A DNA stretch of 64,000 nucleotides from Pratylenchus scribneri (taxonomy: Eukaryota > Nematoda > Chromadorea > Rhabditida > Pratylenchidae): assembly GCA_030063045.1 (NCBI GenBank), contig JAQSEB010000046.1, forward strand, positions 434,001-498,000, given 5' to 3'. Made by a program: the position numbers and the translations under genes. The notes below the pieces were generated by a model. The model was not told the DNA's origin. It saw only the letters and a program-made list of their open reading frames with translations, and searched no databases. The stretch's first letter is position 1; every line of letters starts with the position of its first letter. Positions 23,101 to 34,237 of the stretch are shown in pieces.

Positions 23101-26100
23101 TCCCTTACTTTCGCCAGAAAATTAAATATTGCCATAAAATAGTGTTTTACATGAATATTCCTAGCTTTTTACTCCCAATCCACCAATTTCCTAAAAGTAA
23201 AATCCTTCATCGCTCATCAATTAGGGCTTGAATTTTTAGTGATAAAAATTTAAAATTATTAAAAAAAATTCTATACTTTGGGCTTAAATCAAATTAGAAA
23301 TGTTTCCGAATTTTTATGCATAATACTATACAAAAAATTCACTAAAATTCTGAGCCATAATCAACATCCTCTATTTTATACAATTTAAAAATCTTCCCTC
23401 ATTTTCATTTCCTAAGTATTCCTCATTTTCGACCTTCGTTTGCACCAAAACAGCAAATTTTTGTACCGAATCATTCTCTTCGCCTTATCAAACTCAATTT
23501 GGCCAACATTTTTGATTCTAATGAGAATGGGCAGTCAAATGGGAGATGGGACACAAATTTATTTACAACTCCAATCACCCCTCCCACCCCCTCAAATGCT
23601 TTTTAATTTATTATTGGTCCATCCAATTCTTCAATTTTGCCTTCATTTTCTCATAAATCCACCAAATTTTCATATCCAATTTTGTTCTGCCCCTCTTTTG
23701 GAATATTTGTTTATGTCTCATAAATCAGACCAGACAAATAATTCTCACATAAAGTTCATTCATTAATATTTAAGAAAGGCTCACGTGGTTTGGCCTCCAT
23801 TCAAAAACATTAAACTTGATAAAGAGGAAATTGAATGGACAGATTTATAAATTCATTTGACTTTTTTATGACCCATCTCTCCCTCCAATCCATTTCCTGG
23901 CCATCAATTTTATGGCCAATTAAATTTCAATATTCATTTTTATGCGAGGTTAAAGGCCAATTTGATCCTCGAAATTCGATTCCATATTTCAATCAAAGTT
24001 CAAAAATGCAAATCCTCTCTTTTAATTCAATTAAAAATTCATTTTCCGGGTGGTCTTCCCCTTTTCCTCTTTAAATTTTTATATAAATTCCTTCCAAATT
24101 CCCATCCAATTAATCCCAAAATTTTACATTTCCCTCCATCGCATCGTTCAATTTCCACTCCCAAAATATCCAATCCATTCATTTCCTTTCATTATAGAAG
24201 TAGACAATCTTCATTGACCGGCTGCAATTCATTGTTGGGCATTGAGCATCAACAAAATCAACAACAATCTTCATATTTCGTCGATTCCGTCGAAGGTTGC
24301 ACACTTTTGGCAATGTTGGTCGAACAAATTCAAACAAAGCCATCAACCAATAATTTGGAGCACGGAAATGTTGAACATCATCATCAGGGGCAAAATGATG
24401 ATGAAGGAGATGGGCATTCAATTGAGGGAAAAGAAGCATTGGGCCATCATCGAATTGGTGGATTGGTCATGGACGATGGACAAGGAAGCAGCGGATCCGG
24501 GGATGAGGATCGCAGGTGGGAAAGATTTACACGTAAAATTGAAAAAGGAGGATTAGGAATTGGGGAAAGCCAAAGAACATTTGGCACAAAATAAAGAGGG
24601 GAAATGATACGGATTAGTTTTTTATCCGTTCTTCTCAATCCACTCAATTAGAATTGCATTTTTAATAAATCCAAAAAGTAATTCCCCGAATAAAAGTGCA
24701 TAGAATAAAATAAACAAATTCCCACATTGTTTAAAATGAACTTTTCCCAACCAATAATCCTAGAATTGTGACCGCCAATTTCCATTCATTTTCAAATGGT
24801 TTATTCCCTTTCCTCTACTGGCCATTGATAAGGACAAAAAGCCGCTTAAACTGGCCATTCCTCATTCCCCTTAATCTCCTCTCCTGGAATTGTTTTAATA
24901 TTCTTTATTTTATTCGATCATTCCCTTTTCTATTTTTTGTGGTTTGATTTAAAATTGAACAAAAATGTTGCAGAAAATTGCTGCAGTTGAGGACATTCTC
25001 CAAAAATCCAAAATTACGTTAATCAAAAATTGAAAAAGAATAAAAAGGTGGCCCTTGAATGAATCAGTAAAAAGCAAATAAATAAATTCTTCGCGCATTT
25101 TCATTCATTCCATTCATCTCACTCAGCAGCGAATCCCCAAATTTATCCCATGTTTTACACGGGAATTTTGCTGGAACACAAAATAAAACCATGCAAAGAA
25201 TTAAAAAGAAAATAGAACAAGAAGGATCAGCAAAAAAAACAAGCCTTATTTAGTGTTAATTTATCCCCTAAAATATCCTTCCATCCAATCCATTATTCAT
25301 TTGGGCCAAATGATGCGCAAAATAATTGAAGCAATGTAATCAATCCATGCATCGATGCATGCACAAAATTGGATTGATCTCATCTAAAAAATGTCGTCCA
25401 ATCATTTCCCATTTTTCATTCATTTCTTGACGTAATTTCCCCTCCATTGGTTCTAATCACTAATCAACCAGCCCCCACGAAATAATAAAACACCTTTGCC
25501 CAAAAATGTAATTAAACCATTCCAAATGGTCCATTTCCTCCCTCCCATTGAATGTTGTAAACATCAATCAGCAGCCAAAAATGTCCCAGAAATTTATTTT
25601 TTTTACTAAAAATGATTCAGTTTCCTAAAATTACCAAAAATTGGCTTCCTTATTCACTGGCCTATTATTAGTAAAAATTTGCTTTAAAAGCAAAATTGAA
25701 TGAAAAAAGGGACATAATCCCAATAAAATCATAAAAAGCGATCAAAATCGTAATCTAAACTAAAAATGAATTTGCAAAAATAAAATGAGAAGACAGACGG
25801 CCAATTCCCTTTCATTCGGTGGATTGATAAGAATAGAAAAGATAATTTAATATAATACGATGGATGGATGATAAGGGAGGAAAGTGGCCATAAAACTAAA
25901 ACCCAAATTGCCAATTTCCCTGTGGTGGCTGGGAATTAGAATTGGATGGAGGATGAAATTTCCTTGGCCCAAATAGTCTCGTATTCCCTCCAATACCCAC
26001 ATTTGGCCAATTCAGCAAATTTATGCGGATTGTTTTGGCGCCGCAAACAACACCAAAACCCAATCTGGAAATAAATTTCTTTTTCTTTTTACACTTTTCA

Positions 26101-29100
26101 TTAGCCTTTTTGCAGAAAATTTCCATTTTTTGTAATTTTTGAGGTAAAAAAGCCATAGGGAAGGGGAACAAAGAGAAAATTGGAAGTGATTGGGCCAAAT
26201 TAGAGAAAGAAAAAGAACCCGTTTTTGATGAATAGAAAGGAAAAGTCGACCCCCCCCCCCTCATGGGACAACAAAAAACCTTCAAAAAATTTGGCCGCTG
26301 TTGGACCATTCCCCCCTTGACCCAATTTTTGCAAACAAATTGCACCAATCATCATTCAATGGAGGTCATTTTGGTCAATTCAACAATCGGCTAATCCTCT
26401 CTCCCCATCTAATCCCTCTTTGTCCTCCTCCAAATCCAATTTTAGGGCCATTGAATTTTTGATCATTTTGCTCCGATTTGGCTCATTCATTTGCGCGATT
26501 TTTGGTGGAAAGGGCTAAAGGCGCAACCCGAACCCCAAAATAACCCTTCATCCCCCGTCTTCCTCCCATTTCTGGAGACCTGTTTCCTTCCTTCCCTTTC
26601 TCCTAAATATGTTTCTGCTTTTCCTTTTTTTATTCCTCCATTTTTTGCTGCTGTTTTCGCGCACATTTTCCCTCATTCAATGACCCTCCTTTCCTCCTTT
26701 TTACACATTTTCCATCCCAAAAATGGTTCGAGGGAAAATTCGGCTGAATCCAATCGACGATCCACTCAAATTGGGACAATGATGGGGAAAATGGATTCGG
26801 GAATGAATCCCCCTTTTGGCCTATTTTTCATCACATTCCCTTTTTTGGGCAACAATGGAAGGGAAGGGATTTAATTTGACTGTCGATGAACAAATTGGGC
26901 CAGTCAAAATATCACAAAAAATAATATCCTATTTTTGCCTTTTACCTCCTAAAAATAGGCCAACCACAAAATTGACGGTTATTTCGCCATTCCATCATAA
27001 TTTCCGTCCACCCAGACAAAGAATATATAAAAATATACTAAGCATTTTACAAAAAGACAATGAGGTGGGCCCATTCATTTCAAAAAATTTGCACGCAAAA
27101 TCATTGGCTGCAATTTCATTCATTCAATTTTTGTCCATTCTACCCAAAATGTGAATTAGTGAAATTGGCACTGGCACCAACCAAAAATGGCACATCAAAG
27201 TGCCATGCGCATTTTATTTAATCTCTGCTGAATAAAATGGTCGGGTGGTGGCACAAAAATGCTTTTTTTTGCGGAGGAGTATGAAAAAGAACTATTGGAC
27301 TATATATTTATTCTCTCCTTTTTCCATCCAACCGGTCATTCAATATATGCAATGCAATATAATTCCACCCTTCCCAATTTGTCCCCATTTTCATATTTTT
27401 TCCAATTCTTCTTTTGACCATTTTTGTAAAACCCATATATATTTTTAAAAATATTAGAATAATGGTTTTTGCTGGCTGTTTTGGTGCCGAAAATGGCAAA
27501 TCCTCCTCCTCATTCAATGCCCTCCTTCTCCGTTTTTTGGGATTATTGGAAAAAAGGCAAAAAGAATCATCGAAGGGAATTTCGACAACAAATTCAAGGG
27601 CCAACAAAATCTGCCTAAAAAGGTGCCAATTCCCTACACCAATTTCAATTTTTTTTTAAATATTTTGGTCAATCATATTCATCAAAAGAGTAGACTAAAA
27701 ATGATGAATGGAATTGGCTAATTTTGATAAGAAGAAATGGACCCAATCTAAAAGACCAATTTGCTCATTTCCTTTCAATTTTATCAGTTTTTAATCAAAA
27801 TGGGAATTTTGTCCATGAAATGAATGCATAATTGATTAAAATAAGTAATTGTAGTCGATTTAGTCAACTTTGGTTGATTCTAAATGATTTTACACTGAAA
27901 TATGGGAATTAATATATTAAGCCAATGATTTATCAATTATTTGCAGATCGGAGGATAATGTTGGCATTGATGAGGAATTTGATGAAGTGGAATTGGCCGA
28001 CCTGAAGACGGTGGCAACATTGGGAGTCGGCGGATTTGGTCGAGTCAATTTGGTTCGACATTTCGACACGGAACGGGTTTATGCCCTAAAAATATTGAAC
28101 AAAAGGCACATCAAAGAAATGAATCAGGTAATTGAAGGGGAAATGGATTTATTTTTGGACAATTCCCCAATTATTATTTCAGATTGAACATGTCCAAAAT
28201 GAGCGGAATATTTTGCTCGATTGCCGATCAAATTTCATTGTCCGGTGTGTTTTCCCCACATAAAATAATTCATTTTCATTCCATCCATTTGAAGATTGTA
28301 CAAAACTTTCCGTGATTCCGAACGCCTTTACATGTTGATGGAATATTGCCCCGGGGGCGAAGTGTGGACAATGTTGAGGAATTGGGGCCGATTCGATGAG
28401 CCAACGGCCAGATATTATTGTGCCGCCGCATTGGAGGCATTCGACTATTTGCATCGCCGGCTGATCATCTACAGGGATTTGAAGCCCGAAAATATGTTAT
28501 TGGACATGAATGGAACACCAAAATTGGTGGACTTTGGATTCGCAAAAAGATTGGCCAATGATGGGGCCAAAGCCTGGACATTCTGCGGAACGGCCGAATA
28601 TGTGGCACCGGAAGTGATTTTGAACAAAGGCCAAGACTGTGCCGTCGATTTGTGGTCCCTTGGCATTTTCATGTTCGAATTGATCTCCGGCAGTCCGCCA
28701 TTTGCTTCCACTGATCCAATGCACACGTCAGTCCCCCCCCCCCCTCCAAAATATACTCAAATTCAAATTGAATTATTTTAGGTATAATTCAATCCTAAAA
28801 GGCGTCCAATTGTTGGCTTGGCCTCGATATATGAGCGAAAATGCACGGGCATTGATTTGCAAATTCTGTCGGAGGGATCCCAGTCAAAGACTTGGCTATG
28901 GCCGAATTGAGGATGCCCGGCAAGATGTCTGGTTTAAGGGATTCGACTTTGCCGCATTCAGAAATCAAACAATGCGCCCACCAATTCGTCCAAAAGTACG
29001 TCGAATATTTCCATTCCTATAATTTATTTTCATTTTTTTTGCAGATCCGAAGTCTGACAGATACACAGAATTTTGATCGGTACCCGTCTACTGACAATTT

Positions 29101-29143
29101 TGCATGCGGATCAGACGAAAGCGGATGGGACGAGGAATTCTGA
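14125..29143 (+). CDS. cGMP-dependent protein kinase (PKG, EGL-4-like)
   Basis: Thirteen exons: 14125-14298, 14340-14581, 14645-14811, 14860-14973, 15761-15866, 15912-16053, 16559-16833, 24198-24515, 27947-28127, 28183-28244, 28295-28726, 28782-28995, 29045-29143; 841 residues, all in phase. Order: N-terminal coiled coil (1-58, dimerisation); autoinhibitory-type segment RKIEVSAES (95-103); cyclic-nucleotide domain A (about 140-265) with the phosphate-binding cassette [15 protein letters not shown], Glu218 and Arg227 intact; a divergent domain B with a Gln/Ser-rich insertion; kinase domain from about 529 with GVGGFGRV, Lys561, YRDLKPEN (Asp655), DFG (Asp673) and [13 protein letters not shown]-tail ending in a stop at 29141-29143. 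Domain B lacks the FGE...R cassette, so it may not bind cGMP. Introns 14812-14859 and 15867-15911 are GC-AG. Introns of 7.4 and 3.4 kb are exceptional here. Role: cytosolic Ser/Thr kinase for cGMP signalling, e.g. sensory and growth control. Confidence 0.9.
15021..15130 (+). other. GC-rich, possibly structured segment in kinase intron 4
   Basis: This stretch is markedly richer in GC than the surrounding intron. It holds a small hairpin (agtcc at 15021-15025 with ggact at 15035-15039) and an imperfect longer stem (gcgaggatgggcct with aggccttcgc). It may be a repeat fragment or a small RNA gene. I recognise no RNA family. Confidence 0.3.
19522..20066 (+). repeat. Dispersed repeat with 130-bp tandem units and internal palindromes
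   Basis: About three tandem units start at 19676, 19807 and 19937 (period 130-131 bp) with the shared text tctcgcg(t/c)agcttggcc and agggtaatcgagggtgctga. The first two units contain a near-perfect palindrome ttggccata-gcgt-tatggccaa (19688-19709 and 19818-19839). The left part (19522-19660) and the units match, in inverted orientation, the block at 45170-45560. This looks like a non-autonomous mobile element family. Confidence 0.75.
20193..20266 (+). pseudogene. tRNA-like sequence with A and B boxes (tRNA pseudogene or SINE head)
   Basis: An A-box-like ttagcgcagacggtagag (20201-20218) and a B-box-like gttcgattcc (20246-20255) are spaced as in a tRNA gene, and a T run (20272-20279) follows like a pol III terminator. 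The acceptor and T stems do not pair well, so a functional tRNA is unlikely. It could drive pol III transcription as the head of a SINE. The GC-rich hairpins start 40 bp downstream. Confidence 0.5.
20319..20460 (+). repeat. GC-rich hairpin cassette
   Basis: The 19-mer gagccccgaaggggcgaag occurs twice (20319-20337 and 20378-20396); each copy folds into a cccc-gaa-gggg hairpin. Between them is gcgagcgaagcgagc. The block ends with a two-tier inverted repeat at 20419-20460: outer arms ctagctcag/ctgagctag (9 bp) and inner arms gaacgccc/gggcgttc (8 bp) around a 4-nt loop. The composition is unlike the surrounding AT-rich intron. Origin unknown; probably part of the mobile element that includes the tRNA-like sequence. 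Confidence 0.7.
24516..27946 (+). other. Giant intron 8 of the PKG gene
   Basis: 3,431-nt intron immediately before the kinase-domain exons. It is AT-rich with an 11-C run at 26250-26260. Open stretches inside (for example 26491-26874) are low-complexity and lack homology I recognise. Confidence 0.6.
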
Positions 29144-30329
29144 TGGATTTGAATTTGATTTGAACTTTGCATCTTTCATTGGCAACAAAAAGAAGCACAC
29201 CCAACATTTGCGATGAGCTTCTTCTCCCCCCCCCCCCCCCCCCACATTTGTATATTCACAAAATCCCCTTCCATCCACATTTTTTTTGCTGAATTTCGTT
29301 GTTCATAAATTTACTAAATTTTGTACACATTTTATAGGTACTTTTTCATTGAATATATTCGTTTTTTTGCAAAAATTGGAGAATTAAATAAAATAAATAA
29401 ACAAATATTCATTGAAGATGGAAGATTTGCCCTCAGGCAATTTTTTCCCTTCTTCCTTTGTCAACGTCAATGTGCTGAATATAATGTAAATTCTGGATCT
29501 ACAGTATTTTCTGAATCGTCCTAAATATTTCATTTACAAATAAATCGTTTGGAATTCCTTTCACTGATATCTTTTACTTAAAAGGTAACAAGGCTTAATT
29601 GATGTCATCAAACATAGCGATTGCCTCCCTCGAATTAATTTCACATTTCCCGGCTTCTATCATTCCATTTTTGTGCCCTGTGTAATTTCGAAAGACCAAA
29701 CCAATATAGCCAAAGCAGTTCGGACCCAAAACCATTATATTGTAGTCAACCCACGCAAAATAATAGTAGTAGAGCACGACGGAGAGTAGAGCCGGTCCGT
29801 CCGTCCTCCGTCCCCAATTGCTCGTCGACCTCCAATTCTCTTCACATTCCCTACTCACCGCCATCATCCCCCCCCCCCCCCAAACACCCAGCCCGAACAT
29901 TATCGATTCAATTCTTGCCTTGCCCTGTGCTCACCCCAACTCCCCGTAATGGCGGCCGACCGACTTTCCCCCCAAGCGTTTCTCCATACTCCTTTGTCAG
30001 AGCTTTTCCCCTCTATTCGCCCTATTTCCCCCGCATATAGCAAATTCTCAATCCTTCTTAAAAATAAATCTTAATCCCAAATTCCTTTTCCCCCATAATA
30101 TTCTTGCTTGCCCGTAAGCTCGCAGACCCAGTAACAGAGGAGCAGGATGCGAAAAAGATGTAGGGGAATTGGCAGGGCAATAGGGGAACATTTTGCATCC
30201 ATTCACATTCATCCAACCCCGATTCACATCCCCTCATCCAGTCTACCTTCATTCATTCATTCATTTTCTCATTTTCGACTAAAAATATCGAACAATTCAA
30301 ATAGACTAGATTAGATTATTATCGAAAAA
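29144..30329. other. Intergenic between PKG and the SWIM-domain gene
   Basis: PKG 3' UTR with several aataaa-type signals near 29385-29400, followed by C-runs at 29226-29243 and 29868-29881 and pyrimidine-rich sequence up to the next start. No gene seen. Confidence 0.5.
29226..29243 (+). repeat. Poly-C run (18 nt) in the PKG 3' region
   Basis: Uninterrupted 18 C about 80 nt after the PKG stop codon, probably inside the 3' UTR. Confidence 0.8.
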
Positions 30330-33300
30330 ATGCAGAATTGGTACAGTCGGGAATTTTTGTCCTCTTCGCAGGCGGCCGCCAAATTGGTCTTCAATATCGA
30401 AAATTGGTGAATATTTGCGCAAATTACCAAATTAAACCCATTAAATATATTTTGACAGTGTGGACATGAGCAGAGTCCTCAATGTTCGGCCAACCCGACC
30501 ACCGGATTCACATGGGAGGGAATCATTTATTTATTTGATGGATGGAAATGCCGCACGGACTGTCAAAGATTTGACCCTGGACGAATTGAGTCCATGGAAT
30601 TGTACGTTCATCCGGGGTCTAAAAGGACTTCTCAAAAATGTTTCATTTTAGCCAAAAAATGCAAATCATCGACCAGATTCAGTTCACTTCAATTTGACAA
30701 TAACCGAAATTCATTGATATTCAATCGTTATATTCTCTCAGACACATCAACTGCCAATTTTACGCCAGAATGCCTTTTTGGTAAACTAAATCATAATGAA
30801 TGATGATATCAAATAAAGTGTTTTATTTTGCAGCCTGTTATTATTGTAAACATCCTGTTTTTGATTTGGTCAAGAAGATTTTCTACGCCTGCGATGGAAA
30901 CAGGGAAAAATGTTTGCCAGGCACTTTTGTCATTTTCGTCTATGAATTCAATCGGGCCGAACGACTTTATCGGACACAGCGTTACCTTTCTTCCAACCAA
31001 AAGCCGACAATAAATTCTTCCAATTTTGGTGCAAAATGTGCCGCCCCTCAATTGGCACCGCCAACGGCCATTCAATCCTCTTCCCATTTGAATAATTTGG
31101 TTTCATCTGCGACCGGAACATCTCAAACAAATGTGCCATCTTTTTTCTTTTTTAATCGAAATAAAATAATACAAATTCAGCCGAATCCAATTCGCCATTT
31201 CCTGGAATCGACTGGTCCTTTGAAACTAGAAAATTTCTCGGAATGGGGCGATCCAATTGAAGATGACCAATCCACATATGATTTTGATTCGCTTTTCTCC
31301 ACCAATCAAAATACCGTTGATTTGTCAGCCCCATCTTCAACAAGTTGCCTGGAAAATATACTCCAATCATGCACTGAAGTGAGCATTTAATTATTTTGGA
31401 ATTAAATTTTGGATTATTCATTTAGGCGGCATCCATTCAAGCAATGGCAGCAGGTGCAAGTGGAAATGATAAAATATTTGGGACAAATTCGAATTCTCAA
31501 TCATCTTCCACCCAATTGGTCGAAGATGATGAACCGGCAAATAAAAAACGTCGTAAAATAACATTCCGGGCATTGGACCAGCAAAATAGTGAATTGCTTC
31601 TGGGCAAATTCAATCAGCCTCCATCGTTTGAACAATCAAATCAAAGTAGCATTTCCTCACTTGTCCCGGCCGAGTATTCACCGTGAGTTTTAAATTCGGA
31701 TTCGGTAATAGGTCATCTCCAAATGGTAGAAATATGGGCACCTCCGCAATATTAGTACAAAATATAAAAATTATTTAAATTTATTTTTTGAATCAATTTT
31801 GGAAAATGTTCGCTAAAAATATGTTTTACAATTGTGTTTTCCTTTCTATGAAAATGTTCGCCAAAAAATGTTTTACAATTGTGTTTTCCTTTCTCTGAAA
31901 ATGTTCGCCAAAAAATGTTTTACAATTGTGTTTTCCCTTCTCTGAAAATGTTCGCCAAAAAATGTTTTACAATTGTGTTTTCCCTTTCCTGAAAATATTA
32001 ATATATTACTATTTATTTTATTAATATTTAACTTTCTAAAATAATTTCAATTTGTACCATTGTGGAGGTGCCCGTATTTGTACATCCATGGATACGGAAC
32101 GGATACTTAAATTCAAGAATATATTGTATTATTTCTTTTTCCAGCGGTGCCCTTTCATCTCACAACGAGGAAAATGATGTGAAAAATGATAAAAAAGAAT
32201 CTGAGGAAATATGCCACTTCATTACAAATGAATCTCTTTTGGAAAATTTCCGCAAGAATTGTCTTTGTGATGCCCGATTATTGGGAGAACATTTGGAAAA
32301 GATGGATGAAAAATTCTTGGATGAATCCGCCGGAGGCAATAATGAAGAAATGATGAGGATTGAGGCAGATTCATTCGATGCAGGCGGATGTTTAATTGTA
32401 ATTAATATTTACCCGAATAATACATTCAATTCATTCCAATTTATTATAGGTCGATTATGAATTGCCAATTGGCCAAAATTTGAGTGCCACTTTCCTTTGG
32501 TTCCGAAATCCAACATTTCTAGACCGAAAAACTAATCAACCAATAATCCACCCGGTCGCCGTTCTTCTCAAAAACATTCAAAACCAAAATATTAATTGCC
32601 GTCAATTTATATTGGATGAATTAAAAGGAAAATTGGACGAGGAGGACAAATTCGTGTGCCGTTCACTTCTAATTCATCAGCAGCCAAGCAATGAAATGAA
32701 CAATCAAAATTTGGATTTGGACAATTTTTGGTCATTAAATTCGGATTTGCTCAATTTTCCTTGCATTCGGCTCATTTCTGGCGAACAATACAAAAGTGGA
32801 TTCGGCAAAATTTCAATGCTGAAGAGGAAGAAGGCCGACGAATTGAGGAGGAATTATTCAAAAAAGAAAGTGGAATATTGGAATCAATTAGTTTTGAACA
32901 ATTTGTGAGCCGACAAAGAGCAGTGGAAAAAAGATGGCCAAACGCATTTCGATCATGGTAGCCTCAATAATTATATTGGAAATTAAGGAGAATAATTAAA
33001 GGTTTCGTGAGAAAAGTGGTTGGATTTTTGAACATTGCTCACTTGGCTCCCAACTCAAAGCTGGATTTGGTGAAAATGAATTCGATTTGAATGGCACAAT
33101 GGAAACATTGAGAGAAGAAATGAGACAAAGCATTCAGACAGCAACAATTCAACAAGTGGAAGGAAGCCAATCGGAATATTTGGAGACTGTAATCGAGGCA
33201 TTAGAAACAATTTGCACTGGTAAATTGATGAATTTTGTGTTTTATTCTTTTTCGCCATTCACAGAATTCCTGCGAAAGGCATTGAATGCTTTGTTGGATC

Positions 33301-34032
33301 CAATTGAAAATGATGATTCCGATGGAGGGATAATTCCGGCAAAACGCAATTCCTGGATTGGAAAAGAACAATGGGAACAATTTTCAATCAGAGGTAGAGG
33401 CAATAAAAATCCAATTCAATGCTTTCAATTTATTTCAGCCAAATGCGAACATCTTTCTCCACTTGGCCTTTCCTCCCTCCTCAACATCGCCGAATCCCTC
33501 GATCCCGCATTATTTTGGGGCATGAATCGTACACAAAAACGTGAAATGCTTTCTTCGGCAAATTCCTTTACTGTAATGGAAATCAATTCGGATGGTGGTG
33601 GTGCCGAAAATGGCCAACAGGATGAAGCCAATTTTGTTGTTTTCAACCGAACAAATCGAATTTCCAATTTTGTGCAATTCATTGATAAAAAGGAAAATGG
33701 CATTCTTCATTGTCAATGCCATGGACAGGGAGGTGAGAAAATCCAAAATATTTTCCAGTATATATTTAAATTACATTTCAGTCATTGTTAATTTATGCCA
33801 ACATATTTTGGCAGTGGCAATGAAACATCCAAATTTATGCAATAAAATAGCAAAATGCTTGAGGCCAAAATCAAATAATGGAGAGGCAATTGGGGGCCAT
33901 TCAAATTCAACAACGGTGCCCGGATTACAATTAGAAAAGTAGGGCAATGGATTGGGTACAAAATTATTTCATAATTTTTGCAGTCATTCCGTCGAAATTA
34001 TTTGCTGTTCCTCGTCAAATGGCTCATCATGA
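30330..34032 (+). CDS. Unrecognised nuclear-like protein with C-terminal SWIM zinc finger
   Basis: Thirteen exons: 30330-30406, 30459-30601, 30742-30780, 30834-31132, 31181-31378, 31426-31682, 32145-32397, 32450-32904, 33002-33219, 33265-33393, 33439-33732, 33782-33938, 33984-34032; 855 residues in phase. The N-terminal 150 residues look like a folded domain (VDMSRVLNVRPTRPPD, TPECLFACYYCKHPVFD, GTFVIFVYEFNRAERLY) with clustered Cys that could bind metal. The middle is Ser/Asn-rich with a basic patch ANKKRRKITFR (a possible nuclear signal). Near the end Cys781-x-Cys783 and Cys793-x-His795 form a SWIM-type CxCx(n)CxH finger followed by ILAVAMKH. SWIM fingers bind DNA or protein; the family here is unknown to me. 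The end of exon 8 is uncertain: an alternative frame to 32957 is also open and coding-like. Intron 6 contains a 48-bp tandem repeat. It converges on the RPN7 gene (205 bp apart). Confidence 0.7.
31801..31993 (+). repeat. 48-bp tandem repeat, about 4 copies
   Basis: Unit gaaaatgttcgccaaaaaat then gttttacaattgtgttttcc repeats four times with few changes, inside intron 6 of the SWIM-domain gene. Only the first copy diverges (gctaaaaatatg). Confidence 0.85.
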
Positions 34033-34237
34033 ATCATGAGAATGAATTAAATTGATAATTATTGATGATGAATCCTATTTAATAAATTATACTTATTTTA
34101 CTTTTCTCGCATATATTTGAATAAAATGAATTGGAAAAAAAAACATTTATCATAAATATTGAAATAGAGAGAAAATATTTTAATAATAGGACATATTCCA
34201 TAATTCATTCATTTCATTTTGTCTTCTCCAATTCAAT

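Larger units (their letters stand above)
16834..24197 (+). other. Giant intron 7 of the PKG gene
   Basis: 7,364-nt intron between domain B exons. It holds a 19-C run (18940-18958), the dispersed and tandem repeat block 19522-20066, a tRNA-like element, GC-rich hairpins (20319-20460) and otherwise AT-rich sequence. I found no convincing nested gene on either strand. Confidence 0.7.

Noticed and set aside
29868..29900. Gly-rich start of a minus-strand frame at 29595-29900
   Set aside because: Created by the C-run; no other support.
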